The position numbers were made by a program, and so were the translations under genes. Positions 15,862 through 24,814 of a DNA stretch of 43,534 bases are shown one piece after another (position 1 is the first letter of the stretch; each line of letters starts with the position of its first letter). Source of the DNA: Phycisphaerales bacterium (GTDB lineage: Bacteria; Planctomycetota; Phycisphaerae; Phycisphaerales; SM1A02); NCBI GenBank assembly GCA_009691705.1, contig SIAR01000020.1:1-43534 (forward strand), given 5' to 3'. The notes below the pieces were generated by a model, which had not been told where the DNA came from, did no database searches, and saw only the letters and a program-made list of their open reading frames with translations.

Positions 15862-16440
15862 ATGCCTCTCGTCATCGATCTCAACAACCTCATGCATGTA
15901 ACTGGCGTTCTCCCCAGTGATATTGCGGGTCTGAGCGAGCGCGAGATGGCCGTCCTCGTCATGCAGAGTCGTTTTGGTGGCGAGGCAATCTGCTTTGTCT
16001 GTGATGGTCCGGCCCGCGGCCGACCGAGTGCCGACATCGGATCGATCGTCTTTCATTACGCGGGAACGGGAGTTTCAGCTGATTCGGTGATCGCGCAGAT
16101 GGTTGAGGATTGCACTGCACCGCGGCGGATGACTGTCGTTTCGAGAGATCGTGCCATTCTCAAACACGCAAAGCGCAGGCGATGCCCAACCATGAAGTGC
16201 GATGATTTTCTTGAGATCATCGCGCGCGACTATTCGAAGCGCTCCCAATCGAACCGAAAGGGATCATCCCTCGTCGATCGGTCGACCATCGATCCGCTCA
16301 CCCAAGATCAGATTGATGCGTGGAAGCGCTACTTCGGACTCGACGATGCCCAGAAGGTCGAGTCGCTGCGCCAGGCGGCGCGCGAGGGTCCCGCCCACAA
16401 AAAGCCTCACGACCGGCGTGAACCACGCCGCCTTGACTAG
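15862..16440 (+). CDS. YacP-like NYN domain protein (putative RNase)
   Basis: A 192-residue cytoplasmic protein of the NYN/PIN-like fold. MPLVIDLNNLMHVTG supplies the first acidic residue and the paired Asn. FVCDGPARG, then GTGVSADSVIAQMVEDC, then MTVVSRDRAILKHAKRRRC match YacP (Rae1-like) proteins. These are RNases that cut mRNA on the ribosome in Firmicutes. The acidic residues Asp6, the Asp of CDGP, the Asp of ADS and the Asp of SRDR form the expected metal site. The C-terminal 60 residues are charged and may bind RNA. ATG 15862 is chosen because it begins the first strand; the longer upstream frame overlaps rpsU. It is divergent from rpsU. Confidence 0.8.
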   Translation: MPLVIDLNNLMHVTGVLPSDIAGLSEREMAVLVMQSRFGGEAICFVCDGPARGRPSADIGSIVFHYAGTGVSADSVIAQMVEDCTAPRRMTVVSRDRAILKHAKRRRCPTMKCDDFLEIIARDYSKRSQSNRKGSSLVDRSTIDPLTQDQIDAWKRYFGLDDAQKVESLRQAAREGPAHKKPHDRREPRRLD

Positions 16441-16451
16441 TCGCGCACCTC

Positions 16452-16457
16452 TATTCT
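16452..16457 (+). promoter_or_regulatory. -10-like box for leaderless pdxH
   Basis: TATTCT ends 7 nt before ATG 16465, in a 24-bp gap after the preceding stop. No ribosome-binding sequence is present. Confidence 0.5.
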
Positions 16458-16464
16458 CTTGCGC

Positions 16465-17142
16465 ATGAGTGATGCGGCTGACAATTCCCAGCGGTTCATC
16501 GGCAGCGCACAGCGACCCTTGCCGACGCTCGACTTCGAACCAGTCGCCATGGATTTCGACACACCGCCGAGTGATCCAGTGTGTGAGTTTCATCGTTGGC
16601 TCGCAGAAGCAAACCAACTGGCGGTCTTCAATCCAAATGCGATGTCGCTCGCGACCGTTGACGCGGATGGAACTCCATCTGTTCGCACCGTCTTGCTCAA
16701 GGCATTCGATGAACGCGGAGCAGTCTTCTTCACCAATCGCATGAGTCGCAAGGGACGCGCGCTCGACAGCCATCCGCAGGCAGCGCTTTCTTTTCACTGG
16801 GACAATCTTGCCCGTCAGATTCACATCGTTGGGCGGGTCTCACGCACGGGCGATGCATTGAGCGATGCATACTTTCAAACGCGGCCGCGCGCGAGCCGCA
16901 TCGGCGCTTGGGCGAGCCTCCAGAGCCAACCGGTTGCCGATCGCGCCGCGCTCGACCGACACGTTGCTGAAACAGAAGCGCGATTCGCTGGCAGCGATGT
17001 ACCGCGCCCTCCGCATTGGGGTGGATATCGCGTTGCGCTCGACTCAATCGAATTCTGGCAGGGAGATCTCTTTCGACTGCACGATCGCGTCGTCTACAAG
17101 CGATCAGAGTGCGGCTGGAACATCACCCGTTTGTTTCCGTGA
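16465..17142 (+). CDS. pdxH: Pyridoxamine 5'-phosphate oxidase
   Basis: A 225-residue FMN enzyme that oxidises pyridoxamine or pyridoxine 5'-phosphate to pyridoxal 5'-phosphate. Conserved FMN- and PLP-binding segments are present: NAMSLATVDADGTPSVRTVLLK, FFTNRMSRKGRAL, AALSFHWDNLARQIHIVGRV, SRIGAWASLQS, then PPHWGGYRV, IEFWQG and R(L)HDR. It ends in the canonical WxxxRLxP (WNITRLFP). The length is normal. ATG 16465 is chosen over TTG 16459 because of the -10-like box 7 nt upstream. Its last 39 bp overlap the dnaE 3' end on the other strand. Confidence 0.96.
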   Translation: MSDAADNSQRFIGSAQRPLPTLDFEPVAMDFDTPPSDPVCEFHRWLAEANQLAVFNPNAMSLATVDADGTPSVRTVLLKAFDERGAVFFTNRMSRKGRALDSHPQAALSFHWDNLARQIHIVGRVSRTGDALSDAYFQTRPRASRIGAWASLQSQPVADRAALDRHVAETEARFAGSDVPRPPHWGGYRVALDSIEFWQGDLFRLHDRVVYKRSECGWNITRLFP

Positions 17143-20100
17143 ACCAAAACGGTTTTCGCGCTCGCGCTTGGGCGGAACCCAACCCCCGCGCACAATCACG
17201 CGGCCGGGTCCGGCGATTTCAGTGAGTTTGCGCAGCAAGTTCTTTTCGGCGACGACGCGCATGCCGTGAGGCAAGAGTGTCGCAGAGCCCGCCGCAACCT
17301 CGAGAATCACTGCAACTTCGACGGGACGCCCCTTCAGACTCAGCACACTTCCCGCTGCTTGTCGCAGCACGCCTGCCAACATTGCCAGCGTGCCACTCAG
17401 TTCTGCCTCACCCGCCGCACCTAGCGCAGGATCGCTCAGGCGAATCTCAATGCGACTCGCAAGGTGTGCCCCTGCATCTTCGATTGCGAACACGCGGTCG
17501 ACGATCACGCCAGCCGCTGCGCGCGAACGGTCGATCGATCCAGCGAGCAGCACAACTTTGCCATCCTGCATTAACTCGCCGTACGAAGCAAAGGTCTCGG
17601 CAAAGAGCACCGCATCAAAGTTGCCAGTGCGGTCTGCAAGGGTTGCGATTGCCATGCGTTGATTCGCGCTCGCTCCCCGCTGCGTAATGATCTGCCGCAC
17701 ACGGGTGATCAGCCCCGCGATGATGATCGTGCCATTGGCCGAGGAATCGGCGAGGCGCGCGCTGTCACTGTTGCAAAACGATGCGATTTCACTGCGATAG
17801 TCATCGAGTGGATGGCCCGAAACGTGAAACCCGAGTGCCTCGCGTTCGTAGCTGAGTGCGGTCATTCGATCCCATGGATCGGTTCGCCGAAGGTTCATTC
17901 CCACCGGCGCGCTCTGAGTCGTTGCCACTTCCTCGGGTTGCGAGAACATCGCCATCTGTCCAGCCGCCCGGTCGCGGGCTGATGTCGCCCCCGCCCGCAA
18001 CGCATCGTCAAGCGATGCAGCGACGGCGGCGCGTTGGGGAGTGCCATGCAGCGAGTCCAAGACCCCGGCCTTGATGAGCGTCTCGAGCGACGAACGATTC
18101 ACTGCCCGCAGATTGACTCGTGCGCAAAGATCGAACACATCGCGGTACGCCCCACCCTGGGCGCGCTCTTGTGTAATGGCAGTGATCGCGTTGTCGCTAA
18201 CACCCTTCATCGCGCGTAGTCCGAAGCGCACATGACCATGCAGGTGATCCTGTGGTTCGTCGGGCGCAAAGACCACTGCAAAATCAGCCGTCGACAGATT
18301 GATGTCTGGTCCCTTCACCTCAACTCCGATGTGGCGATGTGCGCGCGTCGAATCAGACCAAGGAATGCGCTTGCATTCTTCGAGATAAACCGCCCAATCT
18401 TCGACCTTTTGCGCCTGACTTTCAAACGTCAGCACTGCCGCCATGTAGTGCGCTGGAAAGTAAGTCTTGAGATACGCCGTTTGGTAGGCGATGATCGCGT
18501 ACCCCGTCGAGTGACTCTTGTTGAACCCATATCCCGCAAACTTCAGAATGAGATCAAAGAGTTCGTTCGCCTGTTCTTTCGCAAGACCGCGCGCTCCAGC
18601 GCCGCGAATGAAATCTGCGCGCGCTGCGTTGATGACATCCTGCTTCTTCTTCGAGATCGCCTTGATAATCGTGTAGGCGGTGCGCAGCGGAATATCGCCC
18701 AGCTGATGCAGCACCTGCATGATCTGCTCTTGATAGACCATTACGCCATAGGTCTCTGCGGTGAGCCGATCGACGACCTCGTGCACGCGCGGCACCGGCT
18801 GCGTTCCTGCCTTGCGCTGGCAATACTCTGGGATGAGTTCCATCGGACCAGGTCGAAAGAGTGCATTGGCTGCGATCAAGTCTTCAAGACGGTCTGGCTG
18901 CATCTCGGCGATGGTCTTGCGCATTCCACCAGATTCAAATTGAAACACTCCCCCAGTCTCGGCACGGCGAAAGAGTGCAAAGACGCGCTGATCTGCGAAG
19001 TCAATGCGATCGAGATCGAGTGGATCGGCGCCGCGTTTCGTCGCGTCATCCGAAAACTCTGCCCCGCGACCGACCGCGACCCACTGCGCACGGGCAGTCA
19101 GCGAACCACGGATGAGACTCTTGGCGCACTCGATTGTCGAGAGTGTGCGCAGTCCCAAGAAATCCATCTTGAGCAGACCGATTTTTTCGCACGTGGGACC
19201 ATCCCACTGGGTGATCACATCTTCGCTGCCCCCCGTTGCTCGGCAGAGTGGCACGATGTTCTCAAGCGGTTGGGTTGAAATCACAACTCCTGCGGCGTGC
19301 ACGCTCGAATTGCGGGCATGATCCTCTAGGCCTTGGGCGTGCTCGAGCACTTTGCGCACGACTGGATTCTCGTCGCGCGCCGCGCGCAGGGCGGGCTCGC
19401 GCTCGAGCGCCTTCTGAATCGTGATGTGCAACTCGGCGGGAACGAGGTCGCTGAGACGTTGCCCCTCTGAAACAGACAAGCCCATCGTGCGGGCGACATC
19501 TTTGATCGCCGCCTTAGCCTTGAGCCGTCCGAAGGTAATGATCTGTGCAACGTGACCGTACTTGTTGCGCACATAGTCGAGCACCGCCGCGCGCCCGTGC
19601 TGGCAAATGTCGATATCGATATCGGGATACTCGCTGCGATCGGGATCGGTAAATCGCTCGAAGAGCAACCCAAACTTTTCGGGGCAGGCGTTTGAGAGAC
19701 CAAGCACATAGCCCACCATCGTGCCAACGCCAGATCCACGCGCGGTCGCTGGAATGCCCTGCTGATGGGCCCAATTCACAAAATCCCAGACGATCAAGAA
19801 GTACGCGCTGATCGACTTGTTGGCGAGAATCTGAAGTTCTCGTTCGAGCCGCGAGCGAATTGTTGGAGTGATTCCGTGCGGTCCATAGCGCCAGACCAAT
19901 CCAGCTTCGCACAACAGAGTCAGTGCGCGATCGCACTGCAACTTGGTCGCTTCGCGCGCCGCATGGTCGCCACCATCGAAGGGGCTCAACTCAAACAAAC
20001 TGCAGTACCCCTCGAACCACTCGGTCAGATCGCCTCCGTGGTAGCTGGCCGCGTCGGCGGGAATCTTCACCCGAACCATCGGAGCGTGGTTTTCTCCGTG

Positions 20101-21006
20101 AGGGAGTTCGACCGAGCAGCGGGCGGCTATGCGCACGGTGTTGGCGATTGCGTCTTGCTCATCATCTTCACAAAACGTTGCCGCCATCTCGGCGGGACTC
20201 TTGACATACAGCTGCGCCGGATAGCGCATCCGTTCAGTGTCATCCTTGTTCTTTGCCATCGATATGCAACAGAGTGTGTCATGCAGATCGTGATCGCTCT
20301 CAAGCAGAAAGTGCGCGTCGTTGTCGACGACGAGCGGCAAGTTCAATTCGCGCGCGAGTTTCTTGAGCAGTGGATTGATCCGCTCCTGCTCTGCTACGTG
20401 ACGCTGCAACTCGATGTAGAAACGGGGCTCTCCATGTTCGTCGGGTGCAAATGTTCGCGCGTGCCAACGCGCCTCTTCAAGCGCCATTGCCCAGTGCGTT
20501 GCCTGACCAGTCTGCACATAGTTCGTTAGGTGAAAGGCGACGCTTGATCCGAGGTGGCCGTTGATCGCAATGAGCCCGTCGTTCCACTGCGTTAACGTCG
20601 ACTTATCCATGCGCGGGCGGTGATAGAACCCTTGCAAGAAGGCGTCGCTCGACAGCTTCATCAAGTTGCGCCATCCAGTCAGATTCAGAGCCAACAAAAC
20701 CAAATGAAACCCGCCATCTTGCGCCTTTCCAACCGTTGGCTTAATCGCAACGCGACCGCGTCGATCACCCTCCATCCCCTCGTGGTCAGGCGCAACGTAG
20801 GCCTCGATACCCAAGATCGGTTTGATCCCATTCTTGCGCGCGAGTTCATAAAATTCCATCGCGCCAAAGAGATTGCCGTGATCGGTCACTGCAACCGCAG
20901 TCATCCCAAGTTGCTTTACACGCTTGACGAGTGCTTCAAGTCGATTGCCCCCGTCGAGCAATGAGTACTCAGAGTGCAGGTGAAGATGAACGAATTCGCC
21001 CGCCAT
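17104..21006 (-). CDS. dnaE: DNA polymerase III alpha subunit
   Basis: A 1300-residue replicative polymerase, slightly longer than the E. coli enzyme (1160). The PHP domain opens at HLHLHSEYSLLDG (residues 7-19) with AVTDHGNLFGAMEF after it; its metal ligands look intact, so it may have exonuclease activity. The palm aspartates are in YPDIDIDI (about 461-466) and KMDFLGLRTL (about 615). The FNKSHSTGYAIIAYQTAYLK fingers motif, a helix-hairpin-helix region and an OB-fold (IIAGLITRVRQIITQRG) follow. It is DnaE1-like, with no intein. ATG 21006 is preferred to ATG 21015 because TACTAT (complement of 21014-21019) ends exactly 7 nt before it, as at other leaderless genes. The gene converges with pdxH. 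Confidence 0.97.
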   Translation of the reverse strand: MAGEFVHLHLHSEYSLLDGGNRLEALVKRVKQLGMTAVAVTDHGNLFGAMEFYELARKNGIKPILGIEAYVAPDHEGMEGDRRGRVAIKPTVGKAQDGGFHLVLLALNLTGWRNLMKLSSDAFLQGFYHRPRMDKSTLTQWNDGLIAINGHLGSSVAFHLTNYVQTGQATHWAMALEEARWHARTFAPDEHGEPRFYIELQRHVAEQERINPLLKKLARELNLPLVVDNDAHFLLESDHDLHDTLCCISMAKNKDDTERMRYPAQLYVKSPAEMAATFCEDDEQDAIANTVRIAARCSVELPHGENHAPMVRVKIPADAASYHGGDLTEWFEGYCSLFELSPFDGGDHAAREATKLQCDRALTLLCEAGLVWRYGPHGITPTIRSRLERELQILANKSISAYFLIVWDFVNWAHQQGIPATARGSGVGTMVGYVLGLSNACPEKFGLLFERFTDPDRSEYPDIDIDICQHGRAAVLDYVRNKYGHVAQIITFGRLKAKAAIKDVARTMGLSVSEGQRLSDLVPAELHITIQKALEREPALRAARDENPVVRKVLEHAQGLEDHARNSSVHAAGVVISTQPLENIVPLCRATGGSEDVITQWDGPTCEKIGLLKMDFLGLRTLSTIECAKSLIRGSLTARAQWVAVGRGAEFSDDATKRGADPLDLDRIDFADQRVFALFRRAETGGVFQFESGGMRKTIAEMQPDRLEDLIAANALFRPGPMELIPEYCQRKAGTQPVPRVHEVVDRLTAETYGVMVYQEQIMQVLHQLGDIPLRTAYTIIKAISKKKQDVINAARADFIRGAGARGLAKEQANELFDLILKFAGYGFNKSHSTGYAIIAYQTAYLKTYFPAHYMAAVLTFESQAQKVEDWAVYLEECKRIPWSDSTRAHRHIGVEVKGPDINLSTADFAVVFAPDEPQDHLHGHVRFGLRAMKGVSDNAITAITQERAQGGAYRDVFDLCARVNLRAVNRSSLETLIKAGVLDSLHGTPQRAAVAASLDDALRAGATSARDRAAGQMAMFSQPEEVATTQSAPVGMNLRRTDPWDRMTALSYEREALGFHVSGHPLDDYRSEIASFCNSDSARLADSSANGTIIIAGLITRVRQIITQRGASANQRMAIATLADRTGNFDAVLFAETFASYGELMQDGKVVLLAGSIDRSRAAAGVIVDRVFAIEDAGAHLASRIEIRLSDPALGAAGEAELSGTLAMLAGVLRQAAGSVLSLKGRPVEVAVILEVAAGSATLLPHGMRVVAEKNLLRKLTEIAGPGRVIVRGGWVPPKRERENRFGSRKQTGDVPAAL

Positions 21007-21013
21007 TACAGCC

Positions 21014-21019
21014 ATAGTA
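21014..21019 (-). promoter_or_regulatory. -10-like box for leaderless dnaE
   Basis: On the - strand TACTAT is followed by 7 nt and then ATG 21006. It overlaps the alternative upstream ATG 21015, so the box and that start cannot both be used. Confidence 0.5.
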
Positions 21020-21093
21020 GGCAGTCGCTCGACCCCCACAACACACCACGTTTCGCCGCTGTTTGGGCGCATTTCTGCTCTACTACTTGCCCC

Positions 21094-21363
21094 GTGCAAC
21101 TTCCCCCTGCCACCGATCCCACGCGTTCACGTCCGACGTTGCTGCGACTGATTCGATGGATCATCATGCTGCTCTTCATTGCCGCAGTCGTCATCGTATT
21201 GCTCGTCGTTGGGATGGCACTCGTTGCGGCAGTCATCGCGCTCAGCCTGATCGTTTGGGTCGTTCGCAGTATTGGTCGAGCGCGCGCACCTATTGCGGCA
21301 GGTGAGAGTTTCTCGCGCGACAACCAAGGTCGCGAAAACGTGCGAGTCATTCGCAATCAATAG
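21094..21363 (+). CDS. Small two-helix membrane protein
   Basis: An 89-residue protein of unknown function. A soluble, basic N-terminus of about 25 residues is followed by a long hydrophobic stretch (about residues 26-58) rich in Val, Leu, Ile and Ala, probably two helices or one long hairpin. A charged C-terminal tail follows. GTG 21094 is the best start, with TACTAC 7 nt upstream; the frame continues upstream into the dnaE 5' end, which is less likely coding. It ends 5 bp before the convergent aminotransferase. No family is recognised. Confidence 0.5.
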   Translation: MQLPPATDPTRSRPTLLRLIRWIIMLLFIAAVVIVLLVVGMALVAAVIALSLIVWVVRSIGRARAPIAAGESFSRDNQGRENVRVIRNQ

Positions 21364-21368
21364 CACGA

Positions 21369-22277
21369 TCACCCATCCGACGCAGCGGTCTCGCTCTCGA
21401 CCACCTCGAGGTAACTCTTGCGCAATGATTGGGCAACTCTTCCGGGAGTTCCTGCCCCGATCGAGGTGCGTTCGACCGCAACCACTGGCAGCACTCCCCA
21501 ACTAGAATTCGTGAGAAATACCTCGTCTGCCGCCAACAGATCGTCAATGGTGAGTTCACCAGTTTCGGCGGTCAATCCCAACTCTTTTGCGCACTCGAGC
21601 ACAACGCCGCGCGTCACTCCCGGCAGCACTGGCGATTGCGCCCGACCGGTTCCCTCGCCGCGGGCGGGCGGTGTTCGAACGACGCCCGAACTCACCACAA
21701 AGATATTGCTTACGGCACCGCACGCAACGCGATTCGCAGTAGTAAAAAAGATCGACTCTGCACTTCCCATCGAAGCTGCCAGTTGCAACTCGGCGAGTCG
21801 TGGCCAGTACCAAACTGTCTTGTGCCCAGCAAAGGGATCGTGCCCATTCAGTTTCGCCGCAGCGACGCAGACGCGCACACCGCGGGCAAAGAGTTCAGCT
21901 GGATAGGGAGTCGGTGGTTGAACGACAATCGCAATGGTTGGATCACTTCGCGGCGCCTCACTCGCAACGCCCGGCGACTTGAGCATGCGTAAGTCACCCG
22001 CAGTCAGTGTCAGCCGCACCCGCGCCTGCGTTGCCTGATTCTTGTCGAGCGTCAACGCGATCGCATCCGCGAGTGGCTCGAGTTGCAGCACCTCGAGCAA
22101 TCCCAGTTGCACCGCCGACTCCTTGAGTCGCTCAAGGTGTGTCATCGCCCGAAAGACGCTTCCATTGCGAGCAGTCATCGTCTCGAATAGCCCGACGCCA
22201 TGCTGAAATCCGGCATCGAAGAGTGAGACTTTGGCATCGGCGAGTTCGACGAATCGGCCGTTGAGCCAAATCTTCAT
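21369..22277 (-). CDS. Class IV aminotransferase (BCAT/ADC lyase-like)
   Basis: A 302-residue PLP enzyme of fold type IV. It begins with the family's IWLNGRFVELADAKVSLFDAGFQHGVGLFETM. The Schiff-base lysine is Lys153 in GHKTVWYWPRLAELQLA. AVSNIFVV and LPGVTRGVVLECA complete the cofactor-phosphate region, and DEVFLTNSSWGVLPV closes the site. The family includes branched-chain aminotransferase, D-amino acid aminotransferase and 4-amino-4-deoxychorismate lyase; the sequence alone does not separate them securely, so no symbol is given. Its ATG overlaps the stop of the upstream gene (ATGA), indicating translational coupling. Confidence 0.88.
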   Translation of the reverse strand: MKIWLNGRFVELADAKVSLFDAGFQHGVGLFETMTARNGSVFRAMTHLERLKESAVQLGLLEVLQLEPLADAIALTLDKNQATQARVRLTLTAGDLRMLKSPGVASEAPRSDPTIAIVVQPPTPYPAELFARGVRVCVAAAKLNGHDPFAGHKTVWYWPRLAELQLAASMGSAESIFFTTANRVACGAVSNIFVVSSGVVRTPPARGEGTGRAQSPVLPGVTRGVVLECAKELGLTAETGELTIDDLLAADEVFLTNSSWGVLPVVAVERTSIGAGTPGRVAQSLRKSYLEVVESETAASDG

Positions 22278-22765
22278 GGTGCGACCTCTGGCGAAGGCGC
22301 AAAATCGCGCAATTCTGGCGTAAAAACACCCACTAGGCGCAACTGTGCATCGCCGGGAGTCGCGATCACCCGTACGGCGATTTCTGACCCACCCTCATAG
22401 CACGCCAGCGCCGTATGGCTCGCGCTTCCGAGGGCGCCCGCCCCGAAGTCGCCCACGCGCACCACCACGCGCGGCACCTTGTGTGTGGACTCCCGTGCAA
22501 CGCGTTGCAGTCGCGCTCGAAACTCATCGACCAGAAGTGGATCGCTTGCGCTCAGAGCATTCGAGAGTTGATCAGGATCGCGCGCCGTCTCTTCGAGCAC
22601 CTGCGTCAAGAAGAGTCGCACTCGGTCTGTCTCGCCTTCGGCACTGCGCGATTGCACCGACGAGATCCACAATCCAGCCCCCACAATCACCAGTGGCATC
22701 ACAAACAACCGCATCCCACGCCAGCGTGCGATCCAACTTCGTGGTTGATTCAACATTGCACTCAT
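22274..22765 (-). CDS. Single-pass membrane protein of unknown function
   Basis: A 163-residue protein with a basic N-terminus (MLNQPRSWIARWRGMR), one transmembrane helix at about residues 19-35 and a soluble part expected outside the membrane. That part begins with a charged helix (ETDRVRLFLTQVLEET) and then a beta-rich region (VPRVVVRVGDFGAGALG). No family is recognised. ATG 22765 is chosen because TACCCT lies 6 nt upstream and the frame further up runs into the divergent ABC-F gene. It is coupled to the aminotransferase gene by an ATGA overlap. Confidence 0.65.
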   Translation of the reverse strand: MSAMLNQPRSWIARWRGMRLFVMPLVIVGAGLWISSVQSRSAEGETDRVRLFLTQVLEETARDPDQLSNALSASDPLLVDEFRARLQRVARESTHKVPRVVVRVGDFGAGALGSASHTALACYEGGSEIAVRVIATPGDAQLRLVGVFTPELRDFAPSPEVAP

Positions 22766-22796
22766 CGACACAGGGTAGCCGCCGTAGTATCGGCGG
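22766..22796. promoter_or_regulatory. 31-bp divergent leaderless promoter region
   Basis: Only 31 bp separate two divergent start codons. TAGTAT (22785-22790, +) ends 6 nt before ATG 22797. TACCCT (complement of 22772-22777, -) ends 6 nt before ATG 22765. There is no room for leaders or separate -35 boxes, so use of the two promoters may be mutually exclusive. Confidence 0.55.
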
Positions 22797-24800
22797 ATGC
22801 CGATTGCCACGTTGACGAATGTCCGCTTTGGACATGGAACCCGCCTGCTTCTTGATGGAGCAACGCTCACGATTGAGCCTGGAGAAAAACTTGGTCTCGT
22901 GGGACGAAATGGATGCGGCAAGAGCACGCTCATGCGCCTGCTCGCGGGGCAATCGAAGCCCGATGCTGGAATCGTCGGCATTGCGCGCAATTGTCGGATC
23001 GGATTCCTGACACAGGATCCCACGATCGAACCCACCGACACACTGCGCGAGGCTGCGGCGCGGGCATTCACGAGACTGCACGAGATTCGCCATGAGCTTG
23101 AGGGGGTGTATGAAGCACTTTCGCACGCAGGAGCTGATGATCTCGATCGACTCCTTGCGCGACAAGCAGCGCTCGACGCTGAGTTTGAACGGGGCGGTGG
23201 CTACGCGGTCGATCACAAGATCGATGCGGTGCTGCACGGTCTGGGCTTCGTCGATGCGCAGTTCTCAACGCTCGTCAGCAAACTCTCAGGAGGTCAACGG
23301 GCGCGTGCCGGCCTCGCCCGCTTGCTGCTCGAAGAACCCGATCTCCTTCTGCTCGACGAACCGACGAATCACTTGGATATCGAGGGACGTGTCTGGCTTG
23401 AGGACTTTCTTGCGGATGAGTTTCCTGGTGCAGTGGTCGTTGTCAGCCATGATCGATGGCTTCTCGATCGTGTCGTCTCGCGCATCATCGAGATTCACGA
23501 TTCGAGCATTCGCGAGTATCCCGGCAATTACGCAGACTTCACTGTTTTGCGGCGCGAGCGCGCACTCACCCAGCAACGCATCCACGAGAAACAGCAAGAC
23601 AAGATTTCGCGTGAAGAGTCATACATCGCGCGCTACAAGGCTGGGCAGCGCGCGCGACAAGCCAAGGGGCGCGCGACGCGGCTCGAACGATTTCAACGAG
23701 ACAATCTCGTCGAACGACCAGTCGACTTCGATGTCATGCGACTGCAACTGCCCCGTGCAGAGCGGGTGGGCGACATCGTCGTCTCGGCGCACGAGGTTTT
23801 CAAGGCATTTGGACCGCGCGTGCTTCTGCGCGACTTCGAACTCACGCTAAAACCAGGTGATCGTCTCGGGGTTGTTGGCGCGAATGGCACTGGAAAGACC
23901 ACGCTTTTGCGCATCTTGATGGGTGACGAACGGCCAGATACTGGATCGCTCAAGCGCAGTCCGCGACTATCTGTTGGGTGGTTTCGACAGACACACGATC
24001 ATCTCGACAAGACGCTCGAAGTCTGGCGCCACTTGCAACTCACCGTTCCACCGCGGGCCAACGGCGTGCGACTCTCTGAGCAAGAGGCTCGTGATCTCGC
24101 GGGCGCCTTCCTCTTTTCTGGCGGGGCTCAAGAGTCACTCTTGGGATCGCTCTCAGGTGGCGAGCGCGCGCGCGCGGTGTTGGCTGGACTCGTGGCTGGT
24201 GCGCACAATCTGCTCATCCTCGACGAACCCTCAAACCATCTTGACATTCCTAGCGCTGAACGACTCGAGCAGGCACTCTCGCTTCCGCCTGATGAGGGGG
24301 GATACGACGGCACGCTCATTCTGGTGAGCCATGATCGCGCGCTTTTGACGGCAACCTGCGATCAGATTCTCGCGCTCGATGGTGACGGAAAATGGCGGCT
24401 CTTTCAAGGCACCTACGCAGAATTTGATGCCCAGCGTGTTGCGAGCGAGGCGGCACCCGCTACCACGTTGGCTGTGGCGGCAAAGACTGTGGCGGTCGCC
24501 AAGCCGGTACCGGCCGCTAAGCCTGCCCATAAACAAACTGCACCACGAAAGAAAGAGACCGTGCGCTCGCAGGCGCATACCAGCGCGTCGCGCAATCCAC
24601 TTTCCAGTTTTCCGCTTGATGAACTCGATGCGCGCGTGCAAGCCATCACCGCAAAACTCGCTGCGATCGATGCGAAACTTGGCGATCCTGAGGTCTATGC
24701 AGACCGAAAGAAAACCAACGCACTGCTCGATGAACGCACGATGGTTGAAGGCCAGAAGTCTCGCCTCGAAGAGGAATGGCTGCGACGATCAGATGTCTAA
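22797..24800 (+). CDS. ABC-F family ATPase, Uup-like
   Basis: A 667-residue soluble protein with two ABC ATPase domains and no membrane segment. The first has Walker A GRNGCGKST (residues 36-44), signature LSGGQRARAGLARLL and Walker B LLLLDEPTNHLD. The second has GANGTGKTT (about 361-369), LSGGERARAVLAGL and LLILDEPSNHLD. The interdomain linker is Arg/Lys-rich (RYKAGQRARQAKGRATRLERF), as in ABC-F proteins that enter the ribosomal E site. A Lys/Pro/Ala linker leads to a C-terminal coiled coil (DELDARVQAITAKLAAIDAK), typical of Uup. The likely role is relief of ribosome stalling; Uup also binds branched DNA. The - strand neighbour ends 15 bp downstream. Confidence 0.93.
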   Translation: MPIATLTNVRFGHGTRLLLDGATLTIEPGEKLGLVGRNGCGKSTLMRLLAGQSKPDAGIVGIARNCRIGFLTQDPTIEPTDTLREAAARAFTRLHEIRHELEGVYEALSHAGADDLDRLLARQAALDAEFERGGGYAVDHKIDAVLHGLGFVDAQFSTLVSKLSGGQRARAGLARLLLEEPDLLLLDEPTNHLDIEGRVWLEDFLADEFPGAVVVVSHDRWLLDRVVSRIIEIHDSSIREYPGNYADFTVLRRERALTQQRIHEKQQDKISREESYIARYKAGQRARQAKGRATRLERFQRDNLVERPVDFDVMRLQLPRAERVGDIVVSAHEVFKAFGPRVLLRDFELTLKPGDRLGVVGANGTGKTTLLRILMGDERPDTGSLKRSPRLSVGWFRQTHDHLDKTLEVWRHLQLTVPPRANGVRLSEQEARDLAGAFLFSGGAQESLLGSLSGGERARAVLAGLVAGAHNLLILDEPSNHLDIPSAERLEQALSLPPDEGGYDGTLILVSHDRALLTATCDQILALDGDGKWRLFQGTYAEFDAQRVASEAAPATTLAVAAKTVAVAKPVPAAKPAHKQTAPRKKETVRSQAHTSASRNPLSSFPLDELDARVQAITAKLAAIDAKLGDPEVYADRKKTNALLDERTMVEGQKSRLEEEWLRRSDV

Positions 24801-24814
24801 CGTGCCGAAATGAT

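Noticed and set aside
18232-19278. Long + strand frame (348 codons) inside dnaE
   Set aside because: It overlies conserved polymerase sequence in the antisense frame and has Arg/Cys/His-rich shadow composition.
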